From: Candidatus Kapaibacterium sp.
GTDB lineage: Bacteria; Bacteroidota; Ignavibacteria; Kapaibacteriales; HRBIN21
Reading direction: 5' to 3'
Assembly (NCBI GenBank): GCA_938084565.1
Contig: CALKEU010000006.1
Location: 25,897-89,896, forward strand
DNA: 64,000 nt
The notes under the pieces are model-generated. The model was not told the origin of the DNA, did no database searches, and was given only the letters and a program-made list of their open reading frames with translations. The stretch's first letter is position 1. Every line of letters begins with the position of its first letter. Positions 35,927-44,657 of this stretch are shown here, piece by piece. The translations under genes were made by a program, and so were the position numbers.

Positions 35927-37285
35927 TCACTCCCTTCGGCGCAGTCGAGCAGCGAAGGCCCCGTCGCACTCCTGATGCCGATGCGGCAGCGTCTGCAGAT
36001 ATCCCTCCCGACAGACGCTCGCCGGAAGCCAGAGCTCGGCTGGTTCGAGAACGAACTCTGCATGGCGCTGCAAGAATTGGCTCACAACTTCCTCGTTTTC
36101 CTCCGGTTCCGTCGTACACGTACTGTAGACGAGCACACCTCCGGGACGGACCAGCTCTGCTGCGTGCTCGAGGAGCTCTCGCTGCAGCTGCGACAGCGCA
36201 CGCAGATCGCTCTCCCGCCGGCGCCACTTGATATCGGGCTTCTTCGCAATCGTCCCTAGCCCAGAACAGGGAGCATCCAGTAGGACGACATCTACTGGAT
36301 CGTGGCGCAGAGAGCGAGCATCACTGACGACAAAGCTCATGCATGCGGCAACCCCTAGGCGTTGTGCCTCACGCTCGGCTACCTTGAGCCGCCCCGGGTG
36401 CACATCCACAACGGTAATATGCCCCTCCCGACCAAGTTGCTCAGCCATGGCGCAGGCCTTCCCACCTGGTGCTCCGCACAGATCGAGCACTTGCATCCCC
36501 GGCGCCACTGCTGCCAACTCCACAACGAGGAGGGCGCTGACATCGTGGACGCTTACCCATCCACGCCCGAGCAGCTCCTGCAACTCCTCATACGGCAGAT
36601 TCTCCACAATGACAGACCGCGCCGTATAGGGCGAATGCCATGCCTGCCGCCCGCGTTCCTGCAACCATCGCAGGACCTCCTCCGGCTGTACCCGTTGCAG
36701 GTTGACCCGGAAGGAGAGTCGAGGCCGCCGATTCTGAACCTGGAGCAACTGCACCGCCTCTTCTACTCCAAAGCGCTCTACCCACCGGCGTACGATCCAC
36801 TCCGGATACGAGTGCACTAGACTCAAGTACCGTACCACGTCCTCTGCTGCCGGTTCCGGCAATGCCTCCCGATGGCGCTGAAGCGTCCGCAGAAGGGCAT
36901 TGACCAGCCCCGCTGCAGCTTTCCCATACGGTTTGACCAGCTCCACCATCTGGTGGACGGCAGCGTAGGCCGGCACACGTTCTAAGTAGAGCAGCTGATA
37001 TGCTCCCAGGCGCAGTGCCGTCAAAATAGGTAGGGGGTACCGCTGCAGAGGATGTTCAGCAAAGGCTTGTAGCACGAAATCCAGCCACCGTTTCCATCGT
37101 ACCACACCGTGCACTAGCTCAGTCAACAACGCCCGATCCGGCGTACGGAGTCCAGCCCGTCGCAACGTCACCTCCAGGAGGCGGTCTACATATGCTCCAT
37201 CCCGTTCGACCCGTTGGAGAATTTCCCACGCCCACCGGCGTGCTGGTGAAACACCCTCAGACGAAGGTTGATCCGCATAAGCCAT
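35927..37285 (-). CDS. rsmB: 16S rRNA m5C967 methyltransferase
   Basis: Methylates C967 of 16S rRNA. The 452-residue protein has the N-terminal NusB-like domain (about 10-140, with ARRWAWEILQRVERDGAYVD) and the C-terminal Rossmann methyltransferase domain: VLDLCGAPGGKACAMAEQLG, then DVVLLDAPCSGLGTIAKKPD and VYSTCTTEPEENEEV. Both conserved cysteines (in DAPCSG and STCTT) needed by m5C methylases are present. The ATG at 37285 is chosen over an upstream start that lacks conservation. It is the first gene of the long leftward chain. Confidence 0.96.
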   Translation of the reverse strand: MAYADQPSSEGVSPARRWAWEILQRVERDGAYVDRLLEVTLRRAGLRTPDRALLTELVHGVVRWKRWLDFVLQAFAEHPLQRYPLPILTALRLGAYQLLYLERVPAYAAVHQMVELVKPYGKAAAGLVNALLRTLQRHREALPEPAAEDVVRYLSLVHSYPEWIVRRWVERFGVEEAVQLLQVQNRRPRLSFRVNLQRVQPEEVLRWLQERGRQAWHSPYTARSVIVENLPYEELQELLGRGWVSVHDVSALLVVELAAVAPGMQVLDLCGAPGGKACAMAEQLGREGHITVVDVHPGRLKVAEREAQRLGVAACMSFVVSDARSLRHDPVDVVLLDAPCSGLGTIAKKPDIKWRRRESDLRALSQLQRELLEHAAELVRPGGVLVYSTCTTEPEENEEVVSQFLQRHAEFVLEPAELWLPASVCREGYLQTLPHRHQECDGAFAARLRRRE

Positions 37286-37341
37286 TGCTCCCACCTCTAT
37301 GGCTTTTCGTAACTTGCCTCTTGACCACAAGCATCCCGTCC

Positions 37342-38130
37342 ATGCTTCTAGGACGATTGTGCCTTGTGCTCATCATAAGCGGCTTCCTCCTCCGGGCACA
37401 AGATCGCAGGGTGACACCACCACCATCACCTTTGGCACCAAGCCTCCAGCAGTACCCCAGCGAGCTACTCCTCACCGTTGCCTATGGCTGGGGCCTCCAG
37501 CAGGGAGGCTTTCGCGGGAGCTGCTCGGAAGAGTTTACTCGTGGAACCAGTAGCGGTTGGTTCGTAGGTCTCTCCTATAGCGTCCCCCTCGTGAGGGAAT
37601 GGCTATGGGGAGCCTCCCTGTACTTCAAGCGCTTTCGGCTCCGAGCATCCTACCGAGCGCAAGAACTGCTCTTCCTGCAGAGCTCCAGCGACACGTTCAC
37701 CGTACCGGCAACAATGCGTAATCGTGGTGAGCTCACGCAGAGCACTCTCCTGCTCTGGGGCTACGTACGTTGGCGTCCAACGCCGTGGCTGGTCTTCTCC
37801 GCTGGACCAACGGTTGCTCTCCCACTCTCTGCTACACTCCACCACACCAAGGAGTTTCTCGACCCCACTCTCTTACTCCCCACGGGGGAGACGCTCTACC
37901 TTCCCGATGCGCAGCTGACCGTGGAGTCCGTCCGCCTACCCCATCGCTTCCAGTGGGGTGCAGCAGCCCATGCTGGCGCTGACGTCCTGATCACATCCGA
38001 CTGGTGGTTGAATTTCGGCCTGCACTGCTTCTTTCACCTCTCTGCACTCCTCCCCCCACCGGCCACGGTACGCCTGTGGCAGTGGTACCTCTCGCTCGCC
38101 CTTGGAAAAGCGCATGGGCGGAATTTGTAA
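37342..38130 (+). CDS. Predicted outer-membrane beta-barrel protein
   Basis: A 262-residue exported protein: signal peptide MLLGRLCLVLIISGFLLRAQ, a Pro-rich linker, then alternating polar/hydrophobic strands rich in Trp, Tyr and Gly (LLLTVAYGWGLQQGGFRG, GWFVGLSYSVPL and WLVFSAGPTVALPLS). This is the pattern of small porin-like or PorT/OmpW-type barrels. It lies 43 bases before the OmpA/PD40 gene on the same strand, resembling a barrel-plus-PorE pair. I cannot identify the exact family. The start was chosen to give the signal peptide; a longer frame overlaps rsmB. Confidence 0.7.
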   Translation: MLLGRLCLVLIISGFLLRAQDRRVTPPPSPLAPSLQQYPSELLLTVAYGWGLQQGGFRGSCSEEFTRGTSSGWFVGLSYSVPLVREWLWGASLYFKRFRLRASYRAQELLFLQSSSDTFTVPATMRNRGELTQSTLLLWGYVRWRPTPWLVFSAGPTVALPLSATLHHTKEFLDPTLLLPTGETLYLPDAQLTVESVRLPHRFQWGAAAHAGADVLITSDWWLNFGLHCFFHLSALLPPPATVRLWQWYLSLALGKAHGRNL

Positions 38131-38135
38131 CTTTG
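38128..38135 (+). promoter_or_regulatory. Putative TAnnTTTG promoter of the OmpA/PD40 gene
   Basis: TAACTTTG overlaps the stop codon of the upstream barrel gene and ends 38 bases before the start at 38174. A TTG lies 23 bases upstream of the element, close to a -33 position. Confidence 0.45.
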
Positions 38136-38173
38136 TAGTCAATCATTTGTGTCCCTCGTGTTGGGAGCTGGCG

Positions 38174-40843
38174 ATGACACACTATTCCATAACCGCTGTC
38201 CTCGCTGTCGTAGGGGCTATCTCCATGTGCAGTTGGGGCCTACCGCTTCCGGCAGAAGCACTACCAACCCGCACAGTACCTCTCTCGATGGAGACCTCCG
38301 ATGGCGCAATTGACACCCTCTTCCTTTATGCCGCTGTCATAGAGCCCGTAAACTCTCCCCAGCAAGAGCAAGAGACGATTCTAGGGAGCCGCTACATCCG
38401 GATCATTAATCTCGGCCCTGTGGTGAATTCACCCTACGCCGACTATGCTCCAACGGTGACTGCCGATGGGCGGACATTGTATTTTGTCTCCAACCGCCCG
38501 GGCAGCAAGCGGCTCCCAGACGGGAACTTCTCGCACGATTTCTGGGCTACCAAGAAGACCAACCCCCTCGATACCATCTTCTTCCCGCCCTTCAACATCG
38601 ACACAACGACGGAACTCGGCGATCTGGGCGTCAACACCCGCTTCAATGAAGGAGTCGCAACGATTGCTGCGGATGGCCGAACGCTTTTCTTCACCGGTTG
38701 CAACCGTCCCGATGGCCTGGGCAGCTGCGACATCTACGTTACCGAGATCGAGGGTGACCGCTGGGCTCGCCCACGGAATCTGGGGCCGAATGTGAACTCT
38801 GCTTACTGGGATGCACAACCCTCGATCGCACCCGACAAGAGCCGCATCTACTTCGTTTCAAACCGCCCAGGGCCCCATGGAACGGGCAATCTAGACATCT
38901 GGTACAGCGACTTCGACTTCGAGCGGGGCGAGTGGAAACCAGCAGTCAACTTCCGGGAGATCAATACACCTGGACGGGAAGCCTCCCCCTTCATTGCTGC
39001 CGACAACCAAACCTTCTTCTTCGCCTCCGATGGACACAAACCCAACTTTGGCGGTCTCGACTTCTACGTCACCCGCCGTCTTCCCGATGGCAGCTGGTCG
39101 AAACCGCAGAACTTGGGGCTTCCTATCAACACGGCGGAAGATGAGCTCTTCCTGACTCTGCCGGCAGCAGGCAACGTACTCTACTTCAGCTCCAAGCGTC
39201 GCGATCTCCCAGGTTACCAGGGCGACTATGACCTCTTCATGGCCTTCGTCCCTACCTTCTTCCGCGCAGTCAACATCGTCGGCCGGGTCATCGACGAATG
39301 TACCGGTGCTGATATCCCCGCCAAGATCACCATCCGGAATCCGGTCACCGGACGCATCACAACCGATACAGTCTCGGGTCTCGGAACAGCCCGGGTGGAA
39401 TTCCAGTACGTCGTCAGTGCAACGGACTTCGGTACCCTCTCGGCTATTGACTTGGAGATCACGGCTTTTAATCCCAACTACGGCTCCATCACGCAGACCG
39501 TGCACGTAGAGAAGCCAGCAGAAGTACGTACGGAAGAAGAAGCCCAGCAGAGTCTGGAAGTCCGCGTTGTCCTCCGCTTGGGCCAGCGCCCCGTGCTCCA
39601 GGCCCAAATCGAGCCAGCCGATTACATCAGGCGCCGCGCCGCCGATGATCCCTCGATTGCCAACTTCCGTGGTCTTGTGATGGAGGAGGTTGCCTCCATT
39701 GAGCTCTTCCCGCTCCTGCACTACGTCTTCTTCGACGAAGGTTCATCCACTATCCCTGACCGCTATGTGCTCTTCAACTCACCGGCCGAAACGCAGGACT
39801 TCAGCGACGAGCGCATCCCTGGCGGAACGTTGGAGAAGTACTACCACATCCTGAACATCTACGGCTACCGGCTGCGCAAGAATCCACAGGCAAAGCTGGA
39901 GATTGTCGGCTGCAACGATAGTAAAACCCCTGCCGAACGGCGGCCTGGTCTATCGCAAGAGCGGGCTCAAGCTGTCTTCAACTACCTCCACACCATCTGG
40001 GGCATCAGTCCGGAGCGAATGAAGATCACCGTGCGGAACCTTCCACAGGTCCCCTCGAACTTGAACGATCCGCAGGGGATTGTAGAGAACCGTCGCGTCG
40101 AGCTCATCTGCACGGATTGGGAAGTTATCAAGCCTATCGTGAGTCGCGATCCCAAGCGCTTGCCCTCTCCTGAGACGATGACATTCCTGATGCGCAACGG
40201 TATCGAAGATGCTCTCGTTGCAAGCCGTCGGATCGAGATTACCCGCAACGGGCAGCCCTGGCGTACGCTGTCCGACATCGGTACCACAACTCCTACGGTT
40301 GTCTGGGACTGGGTCGACGAACGAGGGAGCTATCCCGCCGATGAAATCCCCTACCAAGCGCGTCTCATCGTGCGGAGCAAAACGGGAGAGGAATGCGCTT
40401 CTGATCCCATCACGATCCCCGTCATGCAGGTGACCACAGAGCAGAAGAAGATCGAGCGCATGGCCGATCGTACCCTGGAGCGGTACAACCTCATCCTCTT
40501 CCCCTTCGATCGCTACGATGCCGGCCCGCTCAACGAGCGCATCCTGCGGGAATATGTCTTCCCGCGCGTTTTCCCGACCTCCACCATTGAGATTGTCGGC
40601 CACACCGATGTCGTTGGCCTCTACGATCACAACAAGAAGCTCTCCGAAAATCGTGCGCGCACGGTCTCTCGTGCCATCGAGGCGTATGCGCGCGGGCGTT
40701 ACCAGAGCTTGACCGCCCGCGGGGTAGGCGAGGACGATCCGCTCTATACGAACGAGCTTCCCGAGGGCCGCTTCTACAACCGCACTGTACAGATCCTCAT
40801 TAGCACGCCAATCGAAGCCAGTACATCGCCGACCACGCCCTAA
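38174..40843 (+). CDS. PD40-propeller, CRD and OmpA-domain protein (PorE-like)
   Basis: An 889-residue periplasmic, peptidoglycan-associated protein. After a signal sequence it has five or six PD40 beta-propeller repeats (about 80-370), seen as SNRPGSKRLPDG, DGRTLFFTGCNRPDG and KSRIYFVSNRPGPHG. A carboxypeptidase-regulatory-like fold follows (VNIVGRVIDECTGADIPAKI). Two OmpA-type regions come next, a degenerate one (LEIVGCNDSKTPAE...LSQERAQAVFNYL) and an intact C-terminal one (IEIVGHTDVVGLYDHN then LSENRARTVSRAI). PorE of the type IX secretion system has TPR, PD40, CRD and OmpA domains in this order; only the TPR is missing here. Given T9SS cargo in this window, a role in the secretion machine or cell envelope is likely. 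Confidence 0.85.
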   Translation: MTHYSITAVLAVVGAISMCSWGLPLPAEALPTRTVPLSMETSDGAIDTLFLYAAVIEPVNSPQQEQETILGSRYIRIINLGPVVNSPYADYAPTVTADGRTLYFVSNRPGSKRLPDGNFSHDFWATKKTNPLDTIFFPPFNIDTTTELGDLGVNTRFNEGVATIAADGRTLFFTGCNRPDGLGSCDIYVTEIEGDRWARPRNLGPNVNSAYWDAQPSIAPDKSRIYFVSNRPGPHGTGNLDIWYSDFDFERGEWKPAVNFREINTPGREASPFIAADNQTFFFASDGHKPNFGGLDFYVTRRLPDGSWSKPQNLGLPINTAEDELFLTLPAAGNVLYFSSKRRDLPGYQGDYDLFMAFVPTFFRAVNIVGRVIDECTGADIPAKITIRNPVTGRITTDTVSGLGTARVEFQYVVSATDFGTLSAIDLEITAFNPNYGSITQTVHVEKPAEVRTEEEAQQSLEVRVVLRLGQRPVLQAQIEPADYIRRRAADDPSIANFRGLVMEEVASIELFPLLHYVFFDEGSSTIPDRYVLFNSPAETQDFSDERIPGGTLEKYYHILNIYGYRLRKNPQAKLEIVGCNDSKTPAERRPGLSQERAQAVFNYLHTIWGISPERMKITVRNLPQVPSNLNDPQGIVENRRVELICTDWEVIKPIVSRDPKRLPSPETMTFLMRNGIEDALVASRRIEITRNGQPWRTLSDIGTTTPTVVWDWVDERGSYPADEIPYQARLIVRSKTGEECASDPITIPVMQVTTEQKKIERMADRTLERYNLILFPFDRYDAGPLNERILREYVFPRVFPTSTIEIVGHTDVVGLYDHNKKLSENRARTVSRAIEAYARGRYQSLTARGVGEDDPLYTNELPEGRFYNRTVQILISTPIEASTSPTTP

Positions 40844-40863
40844 ACGCCGGTCCGGAGGGAGCC

Positions 40864-41604
40864 GTGCCTTGCGGAGAATCCTCCCTCTACATCGGAACCA
40901 GTGGATGGGCATACCGTGAGTGGCACGGTCGCTGGTATCCCCGGTCACTTCCCAGGCGGGCGTGGCTGTCCTTCTATGCGGAGCATTTCCAGAGCCTTGA
41001 ACTGAACACCACCTTCTATGCTCTACCCCCTCCGGAGCGCTTTCGGCAGTGGGCGCAAACCGTTGGCGCATCCTTCCGCTTTGCGGTCAAGGCTCCCAGG
41101 GCACTCACGCACGAGCGCCCACTCCAATACGCTTCCCCTGTGCTTGATGCCTTCCTGCGCTCGATTGGAGTGCTCGGCGTACAGCTGGGTCCCATACTGT
41201 GGCAACTTCCCCCACAGCTTTCCTGCGATCTCGAGCGCCTGCGGGAGTTTCTCTCAGCGCTACCCCCTATGGCAGGGCATGCTATCGAGTTCCGCCATCC
41301 TTCGTGGGACACGCCGGCCACGTGGGAGCTTCTCTGTCAGCACGGTGTCGCTGTAGTCTGGAGTAGCTCGCGGCGCTATCCGTGTTTCTGCCGACGCACG
41401 GCACCATTTCTCTATTTGCGCTTCCACGGTCTCGAGGGTGGCTATGCTCATCGCTACACTGAGCCGGAGCTCTCTCCCTGGGCAGAGCGCGTGGCAGAAG
41501 CTCTCCAGGAGGGATACCCGGTGTACGCTTACTTTAACAACACGGCAGGGACTGCCCCCGAGGACGCCCTCCGCTTCCGGGAGCTCATCGGCAGGATATT
41601 CTAA
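40864..41604 (+). CDS. DUF72 family protein
   Basis: A 246-residue TIM-barrel-like protein. YIGTSGWAYREWHGRWYP at the N-terminus, YAEHFQSLELNTTFYALP and FRFAVKAPRALTHERPL are DUF72 signatures, as is the C-terminal VYAYFNNTAGTAPEDALRF. Function of the family is not settled. The start codon is GTG at 40864: GGAGG lies 5 bases before it. It follows the OmpA gene by 20 bases and ends in a 4-base convergent overlap with the TPR gene. Confidence 0.93.
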   Translation: MPCGESSLYIGTSGWAYREWHGRWYPRSLPRRAWLSFYAEHFQSLELNTTFYALPPPERFRQWAQTVGASFRFAVKAPRALTHERPLQYASPVLDAFLRSIGVLGVQLGPILWQLPPQLSCDLERLREFLSALPPMAGHAIEFRHPSWDTPATWELLCQHGVAVVWSSSRRYPCFCRRTAPFLYLRFHGLEGGYAHRYTEPELSPWAERVAEALQEGYPVYAYFNNTAGTAPEDALRFRELIGRIF

Positions 41605-43397
41605 AGTCTTGAGCCCTCTCGCAGACGCTGGAGACGTCGAGCCACCTGGCGTTCGTAGATGGAGCCGGCATACCGGAGGAGAAAGCGCTGATAGACCGAG
41701 AGTGCCTCCGCATACCGCCCTTGGCGCTCCAAGATATCACCCAGCAGCATGAGGGCTCGGTCTCCGTAGAGGACGTCGTCTTCCTCGCTGAGGAGACGGG
41801 TGAGCAATTCCTGGGCCCGATTCCAGTCAGCCTGAGCATAAGCAGCCTCAGCAGCTCGCAGTAGGGCGAACTCCCGTATTGATTCACCCGGCCGGCTACG
41901 GTCGACCACAGCGAGATATGCGGCCTGTGCCCGAGCAAAGCGCCCTTGGAACAAAGCCCACTCTGCTTCCCCAAGATGTCGCAGCAGGAGGGTATCCCCG
42001 AGTTGCTCGAAGAGCAGGAGACGCTGCAGCGCATCATTTGCCGCAGGGCTTCCCGTCTGTAGGGCAACAGTCGCATACGCAGCACGAGCACTATCCAGAC
42101 GCCCCTCGAAGAAGTGGAGCTCTCCCCACCAAAAGCGTGCCCACTGGGCCCCTTCGAGGGTATCGGACTCCATGGCGCGCTGCAGATACCCTCGGGCCTC
42201 TTCCGTCTGGCCCTGCCGAAGTGCCAGCTGGGCTAGTTCAACAAGTGCCCGCACAGCCCAAGGAGTTTGCGGAAAACGCTGTACGATCCGCTGGAAGCTC
42301 TCGCGAGCTGCGACCGCATCCCGGACAACATCTCGCAGAAAGCGCCCGAGCGAGTAGAGAACTTCAGCTCCTAGCGGCAAGGTGTCTGCCTCGCGCACGA
42401 GTACTTCGTACTGCCGCCGAATTTGCTGCCAGGGAATGGCTGGCACACCTTGGAGCACAAGTTGCTCAGCTGCCTGGAGGAAGCCGTAGAGTGCCCGCAG
42501 ACGAATGGCTGGAACAGGGTTTTGCTGCAGCACCTCTTGATAGGCCTGCACAGCTATAGCGAAATCCTCATTCTGCCGGGCAGCATCAGCAAATCGAAGG
42601 AGCTCCATGCCCCCCCGCTGGTACAGCCGGTCGAGGCGGCGCGCTTGCTCGAAGGCCGCCTGCTGATCCCCGATCTCTTGCAGGAACCAGATGGCAAGGT
42701 AGGGCAGCAGCGTGTCGCGGGAAAATTGTTGAAGCGCACGCTCCAGGAGTCCGCGCACCCGCGTGGCTGCCCCTGGCAGGGCAAGGTAGAGCGCAAGCCG
42801 AGACTGCACACGCCACACATCCTGCCACTGCGACAGAAGCCGGAGCGTCTCGGAAACCCCACGCTCGACATCACCGAGCCGAACATACCACAGGCTCAGC
42901 TCATCGGCAAAGAGCGTGTCGGAGCCGAGCCGACGCCGCCCCTGTTGCAGCGTTGCTATCGCTTCGTCGAAGAGCTGTACTTCAGCTTGCGCACGTGCAA
43001 CAGCGCGATATGTCTCCACCCGTCGGGGAGACTGCTCTATGGCTTCCTGCCAGACTCGCCGGGCAGAATCAGCACGTTGGAGACGCCAGTAGAGCTCCCC
43101 CATCTGCGCACGGACCTCCGCCGTAGGGGAGCGCTCGAGAAAGGCAGCAAGCCGGGTTAGCGCCTCTTCGTACCGCTGTAGTCGACTCAATGCACGGGCC
43201 CACCCCAGTAGATAGCTCACCGAATCCGGATACAGCTGCATGAGCTGCTCATAGAGCTGCGCCGCCCCCGCATAGTCACCGATCGCCTCGAGGGTTCGGG
43301 CCATCCGAGAATGCTCCTGTGGGTCGAGCCGTAGCTGTGCCCACACCAGCGTGGCACCGAGCATGCCTAGGGCAATTGTGCACCGCATTCTCTCCAT
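41601..43397 (-). CDS. Exported TPR-repeat protein
   Basis: A 598-residue protein with a likely signal peptide (MERMRCTIALGMLGATLVWA) and about ten tetratricopeptide-type helical repeats to the end, such as IGDYAGAAQLYEQLMQLYPD, LQRYEEALTRLAAFLERSPT and DVVRDAVAARESFQRIVQRF. Such periplasmic TPR proteins usually scaffold outer-membrane or cell-wall complexes. No catalytic motif is seen. The ATG at 43397 is preferred to the one at 43433, which would put extra non-signal residues in front. Its beginning overlaps the M24 peptidase gene by about 31 bases. Confidence 0.85.
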   Translation of the reverse strand: MERMRCTIALGMLGATLVWAQLRLDPQEHSRMARTLEAIGDYAGAAQLYEQLMQLYPDSVSYLLGWARALSRLQRYEEALTRLAAFLERSPTAEVRAQMGELYWRLQRADSARRVWQEAIEQSPRRVETYRAVARAQAEVQLFDEAIATLQQGRRRLGSDTLFADELSLWYVRLGDVERGVSETLRLLSQWQDVWRVQSRLALYLALPGAATRVRGLLERALQQFSRDTLLPYLAIWFLQEIGDQQAAFEQARRLDRLYQRGGMELLRFADAARQNEDFAIAVQAYQEVLQQNPVPAIRLRALYGFLQAAEQLVLQGVPAIPWQQIRRQYEVLVREADTLPLGAEVLYSLGRFLRDVVRDAVAARESFQRIVQRFPQTPWAVRALVELAQLALRQGQTEEARGYLQRAMESDTLEGAQWARFWWGELHFFEGRLDSARAAYATVALQTGSPAANDALQRLLLFEQLGDTLLLRHLGEAEWALFQGRFARAQAAYLAVVDRSRPGESIREFALLRAAEAAYAQADWNRAQELLTRLLSEEDDVLYGDRALMLLGDILERQGRYAEALSVYQRFLLRYAGSIYERQVARRLQRLREGSRL

Positions 43398-44602
43398 GAG
43401 CTCTCTTCCGAAGCCAACAGCGGGAGAAGACATCTCTGCACAGACGGCGGACAGAGCCCCACGCTCCCATCGTGCCGAATCTGGAGATCGATCTCGGTCC
43501 GCATACCGAACATACCAGCTCGGTAGATTCCCGGCTCAATTGTCACCGCCGTTCCCGGCAGCAGATGCCGAGTATCGTGAGTTTCGTAGTCATCTAGATT
43601 CGCTCCGGGCCCGTGAACATCTGTGCTCAAGCTATGCCCGGTACGATGGAGAAAGAACTGACCGTACCCGGCAGCGTAGAGGGCATGCCGGACATGCCGA
43701 TCCACCTCATAGCCCGCCAAGGGGCGTCCATGGGCAAAGGCCTGTCGAATGAGCTCAACGGCCTGATCTCGTGCGGCACACAGGACTGAAAAAGGTTGTG
43801 CAAAGGCCGTTGGGATTTCCTCTCCGGCATAGGCCATCCAGGTCACATCGGCATAGAGAGCCGAAGGATGCCGCGGTTTAGCCCAAATGTCGATCAGCAC
43901 CAGATCCCCGGGACGGATAGGAGCTGTCTCCTCCGGGGTAGGGCTATAGTGCGGGTTGGCTGCTCGTTCCGTTCGGGCCACGATAGGAGGATGATCGGTC
44001 TGCAGCGCAGCTCGTTCCAGCCACTCCATGAGGAGCCCCTGGAGGGTATACTCCTGCGGGGTATCGCCATGGCGAAGCCGCTCTCGAAGCCACGCAAAGG
44101 CACGCATGAGGATGTCGTATAGCTGCTGTGCCGTCTGCGCCTGCTGCTGGAGCTGCTCCGGGGTTGCAACGGCTAAGAGTTCCTGCAGCACATCTGCTGA
44201 GGAGACCAGTTCGGCCCCAAAGCTTCGGAGCAGTTCCGCTGTCCCGGCATCGAGGACGGAGACCATCGGGAGAGCAGCTTCCGGAGAGTATTCCACGGCA
44301 AGACACCGGTAGCGTTGGCACCACTGCTGCAGGATATAACGCCATTCCTGATGGGCTGCATAGCGGTGCTCTACGGCGTCGACGCCCTGTAAGAGATGCG
44401 CTTCGATCTGATGGACGAGTTTTTCTGGAGAACCCTCTGCTGGGATGAGCACCGCCCAGCGACGTGTTGTCTGCATGTGCTCGGGAAGCCCTAAAACACG
44501 GGCTGCAAAGGGATTGGAGCCGCGAAAATCATACAGCAGCCATGCCGGAATAGTATGACGCTGCAGCGCCTCCTGAATCCGCCGCCATCGAGGATGAAGC
44601 AT
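43367..44602 (-). CDS. M24-family aminopeptidase (Xaa-Pro type)
   Basis: A 411-residue metallopeptidase. The creatinase-like N-terminal domain is followed by a pita-bread domain with the five metal ligands in place: Asp in LVLIDIWAK, Asp in ALYADVTWMAY, His in FLHRTGHSLSTDVHG, Glu in VTIEPGIYR and Glu in MRTEIDLQI. It probably cleaves N-terminal residues next to proline in the cytoplasm. A GAATTTTGC sequence, one base off the TAnnTTTG motif, ends about 46 bases upstream. Confidence 0.93.
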   Translation of the reverse strand: MLHPRWRRIQEALQRHTIPAWLLYDFRGSNPFAARVLGLPEHMQTTRRWAVLIPAEGSPEKLVHQIEAHLLQGVDAVEHRYAAHQEWRYILQQWCQRYRCLAVEYSPEAALPMVSVLDAGTAELLRSFGAELVSSADVLQELLAVATPEQLQQQAQTAQQLYDILMRAFAWLRERLRHGDTPQEYTLQGLLMEWLERAALQTDHPPIVARTERAANPHYSPTPEETAPIRPGDLVLIDIWAKPRHPSALYADVTWMAYAGEEIPTAFAQPFSVLCAARDQAVELIRQAFAHGRPLAGYEVDRHVRHALYAAGYGQFFLHRTGHSLSTDVHGPGANLDDYETHDTRHLLPGTAVTIEPGIYRAGMFGMRTEIDLQIRHDGSVGLCPPSVQRCLLPLLASEESSWRECGAQLP

Positions 44603-44657
44603 CCACTCTGCCTACTGTTACTGCGGGGGATATAGACGTTGGGGCAGCAAAATTCAC

